A program made the position numbers and the translations under genes. DNA of 64,000 bases, from positions 558,001-622,000 of the forward strand of contig OX337233.1 in assembly GCA_946965045.2 (NCBI GenBank), given 5' to 3'. Positions 1 through 9,561 of the stretch are shown here, piece by piece. The notes under the pieces are model-generated. The model saw nothing but the letters and a program-made list of their open reading frames with translations, was not told where the DNA came from and ran no database searches. Every line of letters begins with the position of its first letter. Position 1 is the first letter of the stretch. The stretch is from Epithemia pelagica (lineage: Eukaryota; Bacillariophyta; Bacillariophyceae; Surirellales; Surirellaceae).

Positions 1-150
1 GTCGTCATTGGCAAAAGGATCTCCACCTGGTATCACTAGTGTCGTTGTCGTTGTCGTCGTCGTCGACGAGGGAGAATGCGGCGGTACCGAGGTTTTGGGG
101 TCTTGTCGTCGTCGTTGTTCCTATTCTGGATACAAAATTGTTCTTGTTGG
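1..150 (-). pseudogene. Fragment of Q/N/T-rich C-family gene
   Basis: This stretch matches 12412-12560 almost base for base. On the minus strand it reads a VIPGGDPFA-N/D-DD segment followed by Thr and Asp runs, as in the longer C-family copies around 41800 and 46850. It is a short internal piece with no start or stop of its own, cut by the window edge on one side and by a foldback sequence on the other. A CGT/GTC microsatellite lies at 39-66. Confidence 0.55.
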
Positions 151-161
151 CTTTGGCAGCG

Positions 162-290
162 ATACGATCCAAACTGTCTGGTTTTCAAGCATGCGCGTGC
201 GAGAAATTGTGTCTTGACGTCATGTACATGTTGGCGGGTCTCCGCAATTTCTCGCAGACATGCTTGAAACCCAGACAGTTTGGATCGTAT
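162..290. repeat. Foldback (hairpin) sequence, copy 1
   Basis: The left arm begins ATACGATCCAAACTGTCTGG and the right arm ends with its exact reverse complement. The two arms pair over about 46 nt with a few mismatches around a central loop of roughly 35 nt. It lies inside a larger duplicated segment and has a second copy at 12583-12709. It may be a MITE-like element or a structured non-coding sequence. No target duplication is obvious. Confidence 0.7.
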
Positions 291-822
291 GGAAAGATGC
301 GCACACACAAACAGAACGAAAAAACATGGCTGGGTGAGCTGGGGATCCGTTGGTCAAGGGATATTTCGGCCCCATTCACTACCGTGATCTAGAAAGACTT
401 TGGGTTTTAAACGTTTGGCTTTGGCTGCTGCTGATACGTTGTTTGGGGAAAGACGGCACTTTTGTCTCGTCAGGCAAAGAACTGACGATCGTGCCCAATA
501 CGACAGAAAGAAGGAGGAATAGCAACACAAAGGTTGAGTTCATGAATACTGTCATCGTTGTCGTTGATGCGATTCCAAGGATTGCGAGAGAGGGATGCTA
601 CGAGGCACTCTCGTTTTCTCGCTATGATCCAATCGAACCATCTCTCGTTTCGGGGCGGGATGATCGAGATGAAGCCAACGAGACGCTTTTGGATCCTCTC
701 TCATCGTTCGTTTTCTCTCTCCGAAAAAGATCTTCCCTTAAAGCGATCTAGACGCGACTCGTGGCTTCCCACAAATCCAGCAGACGGACAGACGGAAGAT
801 CCAAATCATCATCCATCACGAC
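291..822. other. Non-coding spacer, triplicated in the window
   Basis: No convincing gene is seen. The stretch is closely similar to 12710-13240 and, from about 345 on, to 20560-20988. It is the left half of a unit whose right half resumes at 7454, because the copia element inserted at its end. Long reading frames here are not shared between copies. Confidence 0.6.
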
Positions 823-985
823 TGTTGAAATTGTGGCCTATATTTGGCAATGAACGACAAATGTGTCTGAGCTACCACGGCTATGTGGCCGAATTCGGTG
901 AGAGCTGTGTACGACTCCCACCTGTAAACCAAGGTAGCTTTATCGATAATGAACGTATAATCTTTCTGATAGCGAACTTTTAGCA
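823..985 (+). repeat. 5' LTR
   Basis: It is identical over all 163 bases to 7291-7453. It begins TGTTGAAATTG and ends CTTTTAGCA. The flanking host sequence just before it ends CATCACGAC. Confidence 0.95.
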
Positions 986-997
986 GTTTATCAGACC
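986..997 (+). other. Possible primer-binding site
   Basis: Directly after the 5' LTR the sequence GTTTATCAGACC contains TATCAGA, the core of the initiator-Met tRNA primer site (TGGTATCAGAG) used by many copia elements. The first three bases do not match, so a variant tRNA or another primer is possible. Confidence 0.3.
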
Positions 998-1032
998 CAT
1001 TCGTTCCGATTTTTCGTGTGAACTACATCACC

Positions 1033-2637
1033 ATGGTACTAACTGCAGCCCAAACGACGTCTTTCTTTCAAGATGCCGATCAAATGGGCATTCCCCAGCC
1101 GACGGTAGCTCAACTTCAAGTTGAAGGAATCGCGACGATTCCTGACCTAGCTGACTTTGACAAGGAGACTCTTCAACAGGTTGCTGACAACCTACGGAAA
1201 CCAGGTGGACGAGTTCAAGATCCCAACCCTGGGGCAGCTGTTGGTGCAACAATTCCGACACCGCCGTTCGTATTTGGAGCCAAGTCACAACATCGTCTAA
1301 CTGTGGCGTGTGACCTAGTGCGGTACTATAACACCGTTGGTCGTGACCTAACCCAACCTAATATGAGATGGAATCATGTGATGAAGAACTTTGAAGTTCA
1401 ATGGAAGGCGTTGAAGGCTCGAAAGGACTCAGACGACCCAGATGTCCCGAAGATCAGCAAGGCACTACCAATTATCAAATGGACCGAAGCGTTCCAAGAT
1501 TACCTCCACAGGATCATTGGTGTCAGGACTATCCCATTGGCATATGTGATTCGGCAAGAAGTCGATGTGCCGGTTGTTCCTCCTCCACAAGCCACTAATA
1601 AGCCGCATTCTACAGAATACGGATCGATTGAAGTGGAATTGGTAGCCCGTGCATCACACGATCACGAGTTATACAGAGAAGACAATGGATCAGTATACTA
1701 CCACCTGGAGGAAGCAACTAGAGGGACGACGTATGCAGCATCTATTAAACCTTATCAACGTAATAAAGATGGAAGAGGCGCATGGTTGGCCCTTACCAGC
1801 CAATATGCGGGTCAAGATAAGTGGGAGGCCGAGATCAAGCGTCAGGATGATCTGCTCCACACACGTGTCTGGAAAGGCCAAAACAGTTTCCCACTGGAAG
1901 GGTTTATTGCACAACATAGAAACGCATATGTTTCCATGCAACAATGTGCAGAACATGTTGCTTACCAGTTACCCAATGAACACACGCGTGTCGGGTACTT
2001 GCTTGATGGAATCCAATGTGCCGATGCAGGACTCCAAGCCGCCATGGCCAGTGTTCGGACTGACACCGACCCTGATGGCATGCGCAACAGGTTTGAAAAG
2101 GCTGCTGCCCACTTACTGCCGTATGACCCTGTTGCAAAGAAACGGGCAGCTGCAACAAACAACAAGCGCAACGCTGCGCAAATCTCATCCATTGAAGTCG
2201 ATGACACTCCTGGGATGGCTGAGGCGAGTTCAACTGCCGTGGCCAAGAAACAAAGCATTGGCAAAACGGGTGTCCACCTTCGGTATCACACTCCCAGTGA
2301 GTATGACAAGCTAACCGATGAGCAGAAAGATGAATTGCGTGAATGGCGTAAGGCCAATCCTTCGAAGAAGAAGAACAATCCGAATGACAAGAAAGGAGGG
2401 CGCTCCAAGTCTGTCAAACGACAATTGGCCTCGGTTGTAGCAAAAGAACTCAAGAAGTTTGCCAAGAATGAAACCGAGGAAGAAAAGGAAACGGTTGATC
2501 TCCAAGCGCAGATTGCTAGTATGGTTCAAAATGCTGTCAAGGAACAGCTGGCCTTGCCTCCGGTACCACCCGCCGCTGCCCCCAAGAAACCATCCACCCT
2601 CCAGTCCATCCTCAAGCAGGCGAAATTCTCGTCCTGA
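1033..2637 (+). CDS. gag: Copia Gag polyprotein
   Basis: This is a 534-residue structural protein expected to form the virus-like particle. I start it at the ATG at 1033 (context caccATGg); the frame is open upstream but without another ATG. The N-terminus has a short helical SAM/HhH-like stretch (about residues 15-60), then a capsid-like region with conserved aromatic residues. The C-terminal 130 residues are Lys/Glu-rich, nucleic-acid-binding in character. I see no CCHC zinc knuckle. It ends at TGA 2635-2637, only four codons before the pol ATG and in the same frame, so Pol may be made by stop readthrough or reinitiation. The fold assignment is inference; the identity as gag rests on position and context. 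Confidence 0.85.
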   Translation: MVLTAAQTTSFFQDADQMGIPQPTVAQLQVEGIATIPDLADFDKETLQQVADNLRKPGGRVQDPNPGAAVGATIPTPPFVFGAKSQHRLTVACDLVRYYNTVGRDLTQPNMRWNHVMKNFEVQWKALKARKDSDDPDVPKISKALPIIKWTEAFQDYLHRIIGVRTIPLAYVIRQEVDVPVVPPPQATNKPHSTEYGSIEVELVARASHDHELYREDNGSVYYHLEEATRGTTYAASIKPYQRNKDGRGAWLALTSQYAGQDKWEAEIKRQDDLLHTRVWKGQNSFPLEGFIAQHRNAYVSMQQCAEHVAYQLPNEHTRVGYLLDGIQCADAGLQAAMASVRTDTDPDGMRNRFEKAAAHLLPYDPVAKKRAAATNNKRNAAQISSIEVDDTPGMAEASSTAVAKKQSIGKTGVHLRYHTPSEYDKLTDEQKDELREWRKANPSKKKNNPNDKKGGRSKSVKRQLASVVAKELKKFAKNETEEEKETVDLQAQIASMVQNAVKEQLALPPVPPAAAPKKPSTLQSILKQAKFSS

Positions 2638-2649
2638 AGGCGTCCGGCC

Positions 2650-5600
2650 ATGTCCTCATCCTTGAGAGGAGGGATATTGCAGCCGGACAACAACAAGCCA
2701 TGGGACCCAGGAGAAGAACATGAGTGCTGCCAGCAATGTCAAAAGTCCGTTGTTCCGAATCGATGTTTTGCGGTTGTTGCCGCTGCATCATTGGACAATG
2801 ATGAGGAAATGCAGGACATGGATGGAGAGCACCGGACGGAATTGGACAGTCATGCCAATATGCCCGTCGTCGGACGACACAGCTATATCATCAACAAGTC
2901 GGGCAAGAAGGTCGACGTCAGCCCTTTCACACCCCAATATAAGTCGATGCAGGCAGAATTGGTGGATGCCATCGTCCGATATGACTGCCCATACGCAGGC
3001 AAGCCGTATCTCCTCGTCATTCAGAACGCTCTCTGGGTTGAAGCAATGGAGAATAATCTGGTGCCGCCGTTCATCCTGAGAGAGAGTGGAATAAAAGTCA
3101 ATGAACGAGCGAAAATCCACACTGATGACCCAACGGTGGATGACCATGCCATCACCTTCCCGGCCACAGGCTTCCGCATCCCCTTGAGCCTTTGGGGGGT
3201 CTTCTCTTACTTCCCATCAGTGAGACCAACGGAGGACGACCTGGTTGCTGGGCATGACGTATACGTTTTGACACCAAGTCGGTGGAACCCACACTCAGAT
3301 GCCTATGAGGCAAATGAGGCCAGTATGTTGGACTGGGAAGGTAACATCAAGGAGAGAAAGGACCAGCTGCGGATTGTGGTCGATGACATCCCGGATCCAG
3401 AGAATGGAGAAGATTATCGCGTGTCATCAGCGGAGGCCCATGTAATTGACCGGACATGTGCAGCATGTCATCATTGGCAAAATTACATGGCCGAAAACAG
3501 GAAGTCGTCATCAATTGAGGCGCATGATGAGGTTGGACGTCACCTTTCGTCCGTATCATCGGTGTTGGTTGAGTCAATGATGGCCTTGCAACTGGAAGAC
3601 AGAATGGTACAAGGAAAGGAATTCGTATCCATCGGTGCTACTGTCGCAACCGAGGAAGATGAGGAAAATGATGACGGCAGTTCGGTGGAAGACGAGGAGC
3701 ACGGCGATGCGATGGACCTTGATCTGGATGCCTTGGACGATGTCGATCTTGATGACTTCTTTGTGTCAAGTGTAAATGCCGGTAAGCCAAATGGAATTGG
3801 AGCCGAGCATCTTGCCAAGGTATGGCGAATAAGCCACGACGATGCCAAAAGGACTCTGGCTGTAACATCTCAGCGCAGCAAAAGACCAGAAGATCCGACC
3901 TTGTCACAGAACTATGGAACCAACGACCGGATGCTCCGGTATCGACGGATTGAAGAATATTTTTACATGGACACCTTCTTTGCGACGAAGAAAGGAGGAA
4001 AGTCGTCTCGTGGTAACACATGCTGCCAACTGTTTGTCACTGACAAAGGCTTTATGCATGTGGTACCAATGAAGAGAAAGTCCGAAGTTTTGATGGCTGT
4101 GAAAATCTTTGCCAAAGAAATTGGTGCACCTGATGCACTGATTTGTGATATGTCCAAGGAACAGACGAGTTCGGACATGAAGATATTCCTCAACGAGATT
4201 GGGACGACCCTACGTGCGTTAGAAGAAGGTACACCCTGGGCCAACAAAGCTGAGTTGTACATCAAACTCATGAAGGAAGCGGTTCGCAAAGATATGCGCG
4301 AAGCGAACTCCCCACTCCCGTTTTGGGACTATTGCCTTGAGCGGCGAGTTCGAATCGATAACCTGACGGCTCGAGATTATATCACCGTCCGCGGAACGAA
4401 CCCATATACTGCAACGCTGGGAATTGAGGGCGATATTTCCAGTCTTGGCCAGTACAAGTGGTATGAATGGTGCTACTTTCGAGAGCACACGGCCAAGTTT
4501 CCCCACAACCAAGAGGTTCTAGGTCGTATCCTTGGCCCAGCTAAAGGTGAAGGGAACGAGATGGCACAATGGGTCCTAAAAGCCAATGGAAATGTGGTAC
4601 CACGACGGTCCACCCGACCACTACAGGAATCCGAAATCCACAGTGCCAGTGAGCAATCAAAGCGTTCGGCCTTCAACGCATTGATTGAGAGGAGGCATGG
4701 CACCTCCATACAACCACCACCACCTATCTCCAACGACGACGAAAAATTTTATGATCCGTATGAGGACGACGAACAACCCCAATATACGAAACCGGACATA
4801 GAAGACACGGTCGACAACGTTGGGAGACTTCTGAATCAATGCCCGGCCTATGACAGGATGATCAATGCCGAAGTGCAAATGCAAATTGGCGATGAGATGA
4901 GTAAGGGGGTAGTCAAGAGAAGAGCCCTGGGGGCTGATGGGAAAACGTCTGGGAAGTACCATGACGATCCATACAGCAATTCAATCCTCTACGAAGTCGA
5001 ATTCACGGACGGCCAAGTCAAGGAATATGCTGCAAACATCATAGCGGAGAGCATGTTGGCCGAGGTGGACACGGACGGCAACCATCTACGACTGATGGAA
5101 GGGATAGTGGAATGGAAGAAAGATGAATCCCTGGCCGTACCCAAACGCGACAAATATGTCTATGACAGGCATGGTAGACGAAGGGCGAGGAAGACGACGC
5201 GTGGATGGTGGCTGCTTGTCAAGTGGAAGGACGGATCGGAATCTTGGCAACGATTGGCGGACATGAAAGAGTCGTACCCGATTGAAACAGCTGAATTTGC
5301 TGTTGCACGAGGCTTGGACGATGAACCTGCTTTCCAATGGTGGGCCAAGTCGACGTTGAGGCGGAGGGACGCCATCATATCGGCGCTGAAAACGCGTGCA
5401 CGACAAATAAAGCACAAGTATGGTATAGAGATACCTACAAGTGTGGAGCACGCAAAGGAATTGGACAAGAAAAACGGAAATGATTATTGGATGAAGGCCT
5501 TAGCGAAGGAGATGTTCAACGTTGGAGTAGCCTTTGAAATCCTAGCAGAAGGGGAAAAGGCGCCCTATGGTTGGCATCTGGTTACTGGACATCTAGTGTG

Positions 5601-7149
5601 GGACGTCAAAATGGACTTCACCAGGAAGGCCAGGTGGGTTCTTGACGGCCATAAAACACCGGATCCAGAGGGATCGACGTTCGCCGGTGTGGTGTCCAGG
5701 GAGAGTGTGCGTATCGCTTTCACGTACGCTGCCCTGAATGGACTCGATGTCTTTGCCGCCGACATTCGGAACGCCTACCTTCAGGCACCGTCGTCGAGAA
5801 AGGACTACATCATATGTGGTCCTGAGTTTGGCATTGAAAATGTGGGAAAGATTGCACTCGTGCATCGTGCTCTTTATGGAGGAAAGACGGCCGGAAAAGA
5901 CTTCCGAAATCACCTCCGATCTTGCATGAGCCATCTCGGCTTTAAGTCTTGCCCGGCAGATCCTGATGTGTGGATGCGACCCGCTGAGAAGTCAGATGGG
6001 ACGACCTACTACGAGTATGTATTGCTCTATGTAGATGATGCCCTGGCAATTGGAGAAAACGCCGAGAAAATTCTACGAGAGGAGATCGGTCGATACTTTG
6101 AGCTTAAGGAGGAGTCAGTGGGCCCTCCCAGCTTATACCTTGGTGGAAGAGTCCGCAAGGTCGTACTCGAGAATGGAGCAGAAGCGTGGGCCTTCAGTTC
6201 CTCACAGTATGTTCAGGCCGCTGTGAAGAATGTCGAGGACTACTTGGCAAAGGATGAGAACAAGAGATGGTCCCTGCCAAGTAAAGCTGATACGCCAATG
6301 AAGTCAAACTATCGGGCTGAGTTGGATGTCTCGGCTGAACTTTCACCAGGAGACGCATCCTATTACCAGTCCCTGATTGGAGTATTACGGTGGATTGTCG
6401 AATTGGGCAGAGTGGACATCTGCCTTGAGGTGTCCATACTGTCGTCCCACCTTGCCCTACCGAGGGAAGGGCATATGCAACAAGTCCTGCAGGTCTTCTC
6501 ATACCTCAGGAAATACCACAACGCAGAACTTGTCTATGACCCAAGTGATCCCGTCATCAACGTGGCGGATTTTGAGAGGAGAGATTGGACTGCCTCTGAG
6601 TTTGGTCATATCGACGGAAAGGAAGAACTTCCACCCAATATGCCGGAGCCTCGTGGAATGGGCTTCACAATTCGGGCAAAGGTCGACGCAGACCATGCCT
6701 CAGATACCGTATCACGACGATCACGAACAGGGTTTCTCGTGTATCTAAATTCCGCCCTCACATATTGGTGGAGTAAGAAGCAAACATCGATCGAGTCATC
6801 ATCTTTCGGATCAGAATTCATAGCTATGAAGCAATGCTGTGAGTATCTACGGGGGTTACGGTACAAGCTAAGAATGATGGGCATCCCGTGCGATGGCCCA
6901 AGTCTCATCTACGGGGACAATCAATCAGTGTTGGCGAACACAACAATACCGGACTCGGCTCTCAAGAAGAAGAGTCAGTCCATCGCATACCACTTTGTAC
7001 GAGAAGGTGTGGCAAGGGACGAATGGAGAACAACCTACATCAACACCCATGCAAACGAAGCAGACCTATTGACGAAAGTTCTGCCTAATGGGGAGAAGAG
7101 ACGAGGTTTCGTTCGAAATTTGCTCCATCACATCTTCGGTACAGAGTGA
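2650..7149 (+). CDS. pol: Copia Pol polyprotein (PR-IN-RT-RNaseH)
   Basis: This is a 1499-residue polyprotein, intact. The protease is marked by LDSHANM (Asp66; DSH replaces the usual DSG/DTG). The integrase core has D441 (MDTFF), D500 (CDMSKEQ) and E535 (NKAELY), giving a D,D34E arrangement. Residues about 853-888 (GWWLLVKWKDGSESW onward) look like a chromodomain. The reverse transcriptase carries the YVDD box at 1127-1130 and an upstream DIRNAYLQAP motif. RNase H starts near DADHASD (about 1346) and includes ESSSFGSEF and GDNQS. Copia order (integrase before RT) is clear. The frame is the same as gag, separated by one TGA. Confidence 0.96.
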   Translation: MSSSLRGGILQPDNNKPWDPGEEHECCQQCQKSVVPNRCFAVVAAASLDNDEEMQDMDGEHRTELDSHANMPVVGRHSYIINKSGKKVDVSPFTPQYKSMQAELVDAIVRYDCPYAGKPYLLVIQNALWVEAMENNLVPPFILRESGIKVNERAKIHTDDPTVDDHAITFPATGFRIPLSLWGVFSYFPSVRPTEDDLVAGHDVYVLTPSRWNPHSDAYEANEASMLDWEGNIKERKDQLRIVVDDIPDPENGEDYRVSSAEAHVIDRTCAACHHWQNYMAENRKSSSIEAHDEVGRHLSSVSSVLVESMMALQLEDRMVQGKEFVSIGATVATEEDEENDDGSSVEDEEHGDAMDLDLDALDDVDLDDFFVSSVNAGKPNGIGAEHLAKVWRISHDDAKRTLAVTSQRSKRPEDPTLSQNYGTNDRMLRYRRIEEYFYMDTFFATKKGGKSSRGNTCCQLFVTDKGFMHVVPMKRKSEVLMAVKIFAKEIGAPDALICDMSKEQTSSDMKIFLNEIGTTLRALEEGTPWANKAELYIKLMKEAVRKDMREANSPLPFWDYCLERRVRIDNLTARDYITVRGTNPYTATLGIEGDISSLGQYKWYEWCYFREHTAKFPHNQEVLGRILGPAKGEGNEMAQWVLKANGNVVPRRSTRPLQESEIHSASEQSKRSAFNALIERRHGTSIQPPPPISNDDEKFYDPYEDDEQPQYTKPDIEDTVDNVGRLLNQCPAYDRMINAEVQMQIGDEMSKGVVKRRALGADGKTSGKYHDDPYSNSILYEVEFTDGQVKEYAANIIAESMLAEVDTDGNHLRLMEGIVEWKKDESLAVPKRDKYVYDRHGRRRARKTTRGWWLLVKWKDGSESWQRLADMKESYPIETAEFAVARGLDDEPAFQWWAKSTLRRRDAIISALKTRARQIKHKYGIEIPTSVEHAKELDKKNGNDYWMKALAKEMFNVGVAFEILAEGEKAPYGWHLVTGHLVWDVKMDFTRKARWVLDGHKTPDPEGSTFAGVVSRESVRIAFTYAALNGLDVFAADIRNAYLQAPSSRKDYIICGPEFGIENVGKIALVHRALYGGKTAGKDFRNHLRSCMSHLGFKSCPADPDVWMRPAEKSDGTTYYEYVLLYVDDALAIGENAEKILREEIGRYFELKEESVGPPSLYLGGRVRKVVLENGAEAWAFSSSQYVQAAVKNVEDYLAKDENKRWSLPSKADTPMKSNYRAELDVSAELSPGDASYYQSLIGVLRWIVELGRVDICLEVSILSSHLALPREGHMQQVLQVFSYLRKYHNAELVYDPSDPVINVADFERRDWTASEFGHIDGKEELPPNMPEPRGMGFTIRAKVDADHASDTVSRRSRTGFLVYLNSALTYWWSKKQTSIESSSFGSEFIAMKQCCEYLRGLRYKLRMMGIPCDGPSLIYGDNQSVLANTTIPDSALKKKSQSIAYHFVREGVARDEWRTTYINTHANEADLLTKVLPNGEKRRGFVRNLLHHIFGTE

Positions 7150-7282
7150 GTGTTAAGTGGAGTACACAGGAGTGGAACCACTTGGGTGAATGGAGGTGGA
7201 TGTAGCATGACGTGAACCACCTAGGACGAACGACAAGCCACAAGAGTTGCAAACCAACATTGCAATGGTGCAAGGTTGATTT

Positions 7283-7290
7283 GAGAGGAG
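7283..7290 (+). other. Polypurine tract
   Basis: GAGAGGAG lies immediately before the 3' LTR, the position where plus-strand DNA synthesis is primed in LTR elements. Confidence 0.7.
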
Positions 7291-7453
7291 TGTTGAAATT
7301 GTGGCCTATATTTGGCAATGAACGACAAATGTGTCTGAGCTACCACGGCTATGTGGCCGAATTCGGTGAGAGCTGTGTACGACTCCCACCTGTAAACCAA
7401 GGTAGCTTTATCGATAATGAACGTATAATCTTTCTGATAGCGAACTTTTAGCA
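7291..7453 (+). repeat. 3' LTR
   Basis: It is identical to 823-985. Host sequence resumes as CGACCATGACC, continuing the alignment with 20986 onward. Confidence 0.95.
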
Positions 7454-9150
7454 CGACCATGACCAAAAGTGGTTGATCAAACTGAGAAAGATCCTTTTCT
7501 TCGTTTTGTCTTTGTGCAAGAGATAACCATGTCACTCTGAACGCGCGTCGTCGTCTTCAACGCCATCGCATTCACGACGACTCGTATGGTAGGGTGATAT
7601 TCTAAAGGAATCATCCACACCATCCTTTCAGAGTTTTGGCCATGACAAAAACAACGATTATTACAAGGCAAAGACGACAGCGAAAACCAGCAGCAACAGC
7701 AACAGTAAGACCAACAAGAAAACGTCGCAAACGCAAATCGAGCCATCGTCCTCCAATACAACAACGACCTCAAGACAACGATTGCGTCGCTTGACTCAAA
7801 CTAATTCGTTGCCATCGTCGTCCTTGTGGTGGGTACGCTATCTCATGTTACTGGCTCAATATCGTGCAACAAAAATACTGACATGGTGCAACATGGATTG
7901 GATGCGGCCTACAGTCGGTTGTCTTGCGAACCTGGGATGCCGACTTGGCAATTTCAAACCTCTCGTTTTGTAGATATGCAAGGGTGGTTTTTGGAGTATT
8001 GTCGCCACGGTCCTGGCACCACCTCTGGCCCTAATCATGTGTTGTGAATGGTATGATTCGGATCAAACCTTGCTGGAATTGCGCAAGAAATGCGGCAACA
8101 AGGGACCCTCATCACACAACACCAAACCTCGGAACAACATGACTTGTTCTGTAAAGAACGATTTGGAATTCTGGTCTAGGAACAATTGCAAACCGGCTTT
8201 GAGTATATTGTCCATGGCGAACCTCGTTCAGTCCCAATCACAGTCATTATAACACCCAGAACAACAATAAGCTATCCTCATGGGTTTCGCGACCCTCCCC
8301 CATGTTTCTCCAACGACAAGAACAACCAATGGTGGTTCCAATTTCAGCTTGGTGGATACCTTGAATTCACAGTTCTTGAGGATTGTGGTGACCAATCAAA
8401 CCACTGTGAACCTTTCGAACGAACGTGGTGGAACCAGCTCAAATTGTTACATCAATCTTGCTGCCCCTCTTGCCGTCGGTGGGTGTCACCGCCTTTTTGA
8501 CACCCACTCTGTCTTCTTTGTGCTTGATTCAACCATTGGTCTAGACGGGGTTGTTGGATACAATGAACAATCTCGAAGCGGGCTTTGTGACACTTTTGGT
8601 GCCGACCAATCAGGCCTTTGAAGTCTTGAATGTCAATAGCTTGACGTTGACTTGTGTCTTGGACCCAATGTGTATCGTGGCGGTACCTTGTTTCGAGAGA
8701 GCATTACCAGTTTCATGGCCGGCAACCAAGGCAATCCCATTCAACTTACCAGTGATTCGGCTACCGATTGGATCTTTTCCGCGACACAATTTCCGCAATC
8801 TCTCGGCCGTGGACCGGACCGAACCGGATTTGCCTCTCACCTGCGCCAATTTCGTCAATACCCAAGTCGTCGCCCTTCGAGGGGTCATTCACTGGGATCG
8901 ATGCCGTCTTGTTTCCATAATAATACACACATTACTCTGTGGAAGAACGATATGGGATTCCGTTGGTGCACAGTGGGAATCGGAAGCAAATCATTTCTTC
9001 GAAAGCCCACCCACTTTGGAACTGTCTCATATCGAAATCAAGGCGCTTTTGTCCTCGAATTGCATGGTATGGTGGAATATATGGACACAACAGGTACAGT
9101 CGAGAAGATGCAAAGTCTCTCTACTACCTACAGAAAGAACACTCATACTC
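7454..9150 (+). pseudogene. Relic A: membrane module + fasciclin (FAS1) gene
   Basis: Two decayed parts are visible in plus-strand frames. Around 7782-8200 there is an SSLWWVRYLMLLAQYRA stretch and further fragments of the module seen in the C family. At 8551-8930 is a fasciclin-like domain: LLDTMNNLEAGFVTLLVPTN, then ITSF/GNQG and a terminal NFVNTQVVALRGVIHW, in shifting frames. FAS1 domains are extracellular adhesion modules. Frameshifts and stops break every part, so this is a dead copy. The copia element split it from its own upstream region. Confidence 0.6.
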
Positions 9151-9152
9151 TC

Positions 9153-9189
9153 GTCATGTAGCGTCATGTAGCGTCATGTAGCGTCATGT
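9153..9189. repeat. 10-bp tandem repeat
   Basis: GTCATGTAGC occurs three times in perfect tandem, followed by a partial fourth unit. Confidence 0.9.
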
Positions 9190-9451
9190 CATGTCGTTCA
9201 ACTGGAACTTCACTACCATTGTTAGTGTTGCCGATGACTGCCGGTCCGATCCATGAAGCACATACACAATTCCACGATTCTGGCGCGTGACGAGATGCTG
9301 GTCCTCTCATAATATATGTGGGGCGTGTGACCAACTCCGAACCGAGTAACAGTCGATGGTTGATATAGATACAAGAACGCAGCGGCGGGCAATGATCATA
9401 TACATGTGGGATGCAAAACGTTGGTGCATATAAACACTATGTCAACGTTGC

Positions 9452-9502
9452 TTCACATCAAAAGATGACATGCTGAGCACAGTGTTTTACATCAAAAGCT
9501 GA
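9452..9502 (+). promoter_or_regulatory. Upstream motif cluster of K1
   Basis: Two copies of the recurrent motif (TTCACATCAAAAGATGA at 9452-9468; a close match at 9486-9502) sit 60-110 bp before the K1 ATG. The same motif precedes the other K genes. A regulatory role is inference from conservation and position. Confidence 0.45.
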
Positions 9503-9561
9503 GCTATCAAAAGCGCTTCCTTCCACAAACATTATTGTGTTCCAAATTATATCAAAGGACC

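Larger units (their letters stand above)
823..7453 (+). mobile_element. Complete Ty1/copia LTR retrotransposon
   Basis: The element has two identical 163-bp LTRs (TG...CA), gag and pol reading frames, a purine tract before the 3' LTR, and copia domain order (protease, integrase, reverse transcriptase, RNase H). The duplicated target is CGAC with TG...CA ends, or ACGAC if one terminal A is shared. The uninterrupted target is visible at 20986-20989 and at 13238-13241 in paralogous sequence. Identical LTRs and intact frames indicate a recent insertion. The Gag and Pol style resembles diatom CoDi elements (inference from family knowledge). Confidence 0.95.

Noticed and set aside
36-392. Several overlapping frames at the left edge
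   Set aside because: They arise from the microsatellite and the foldback, whose arms are open in several frames.
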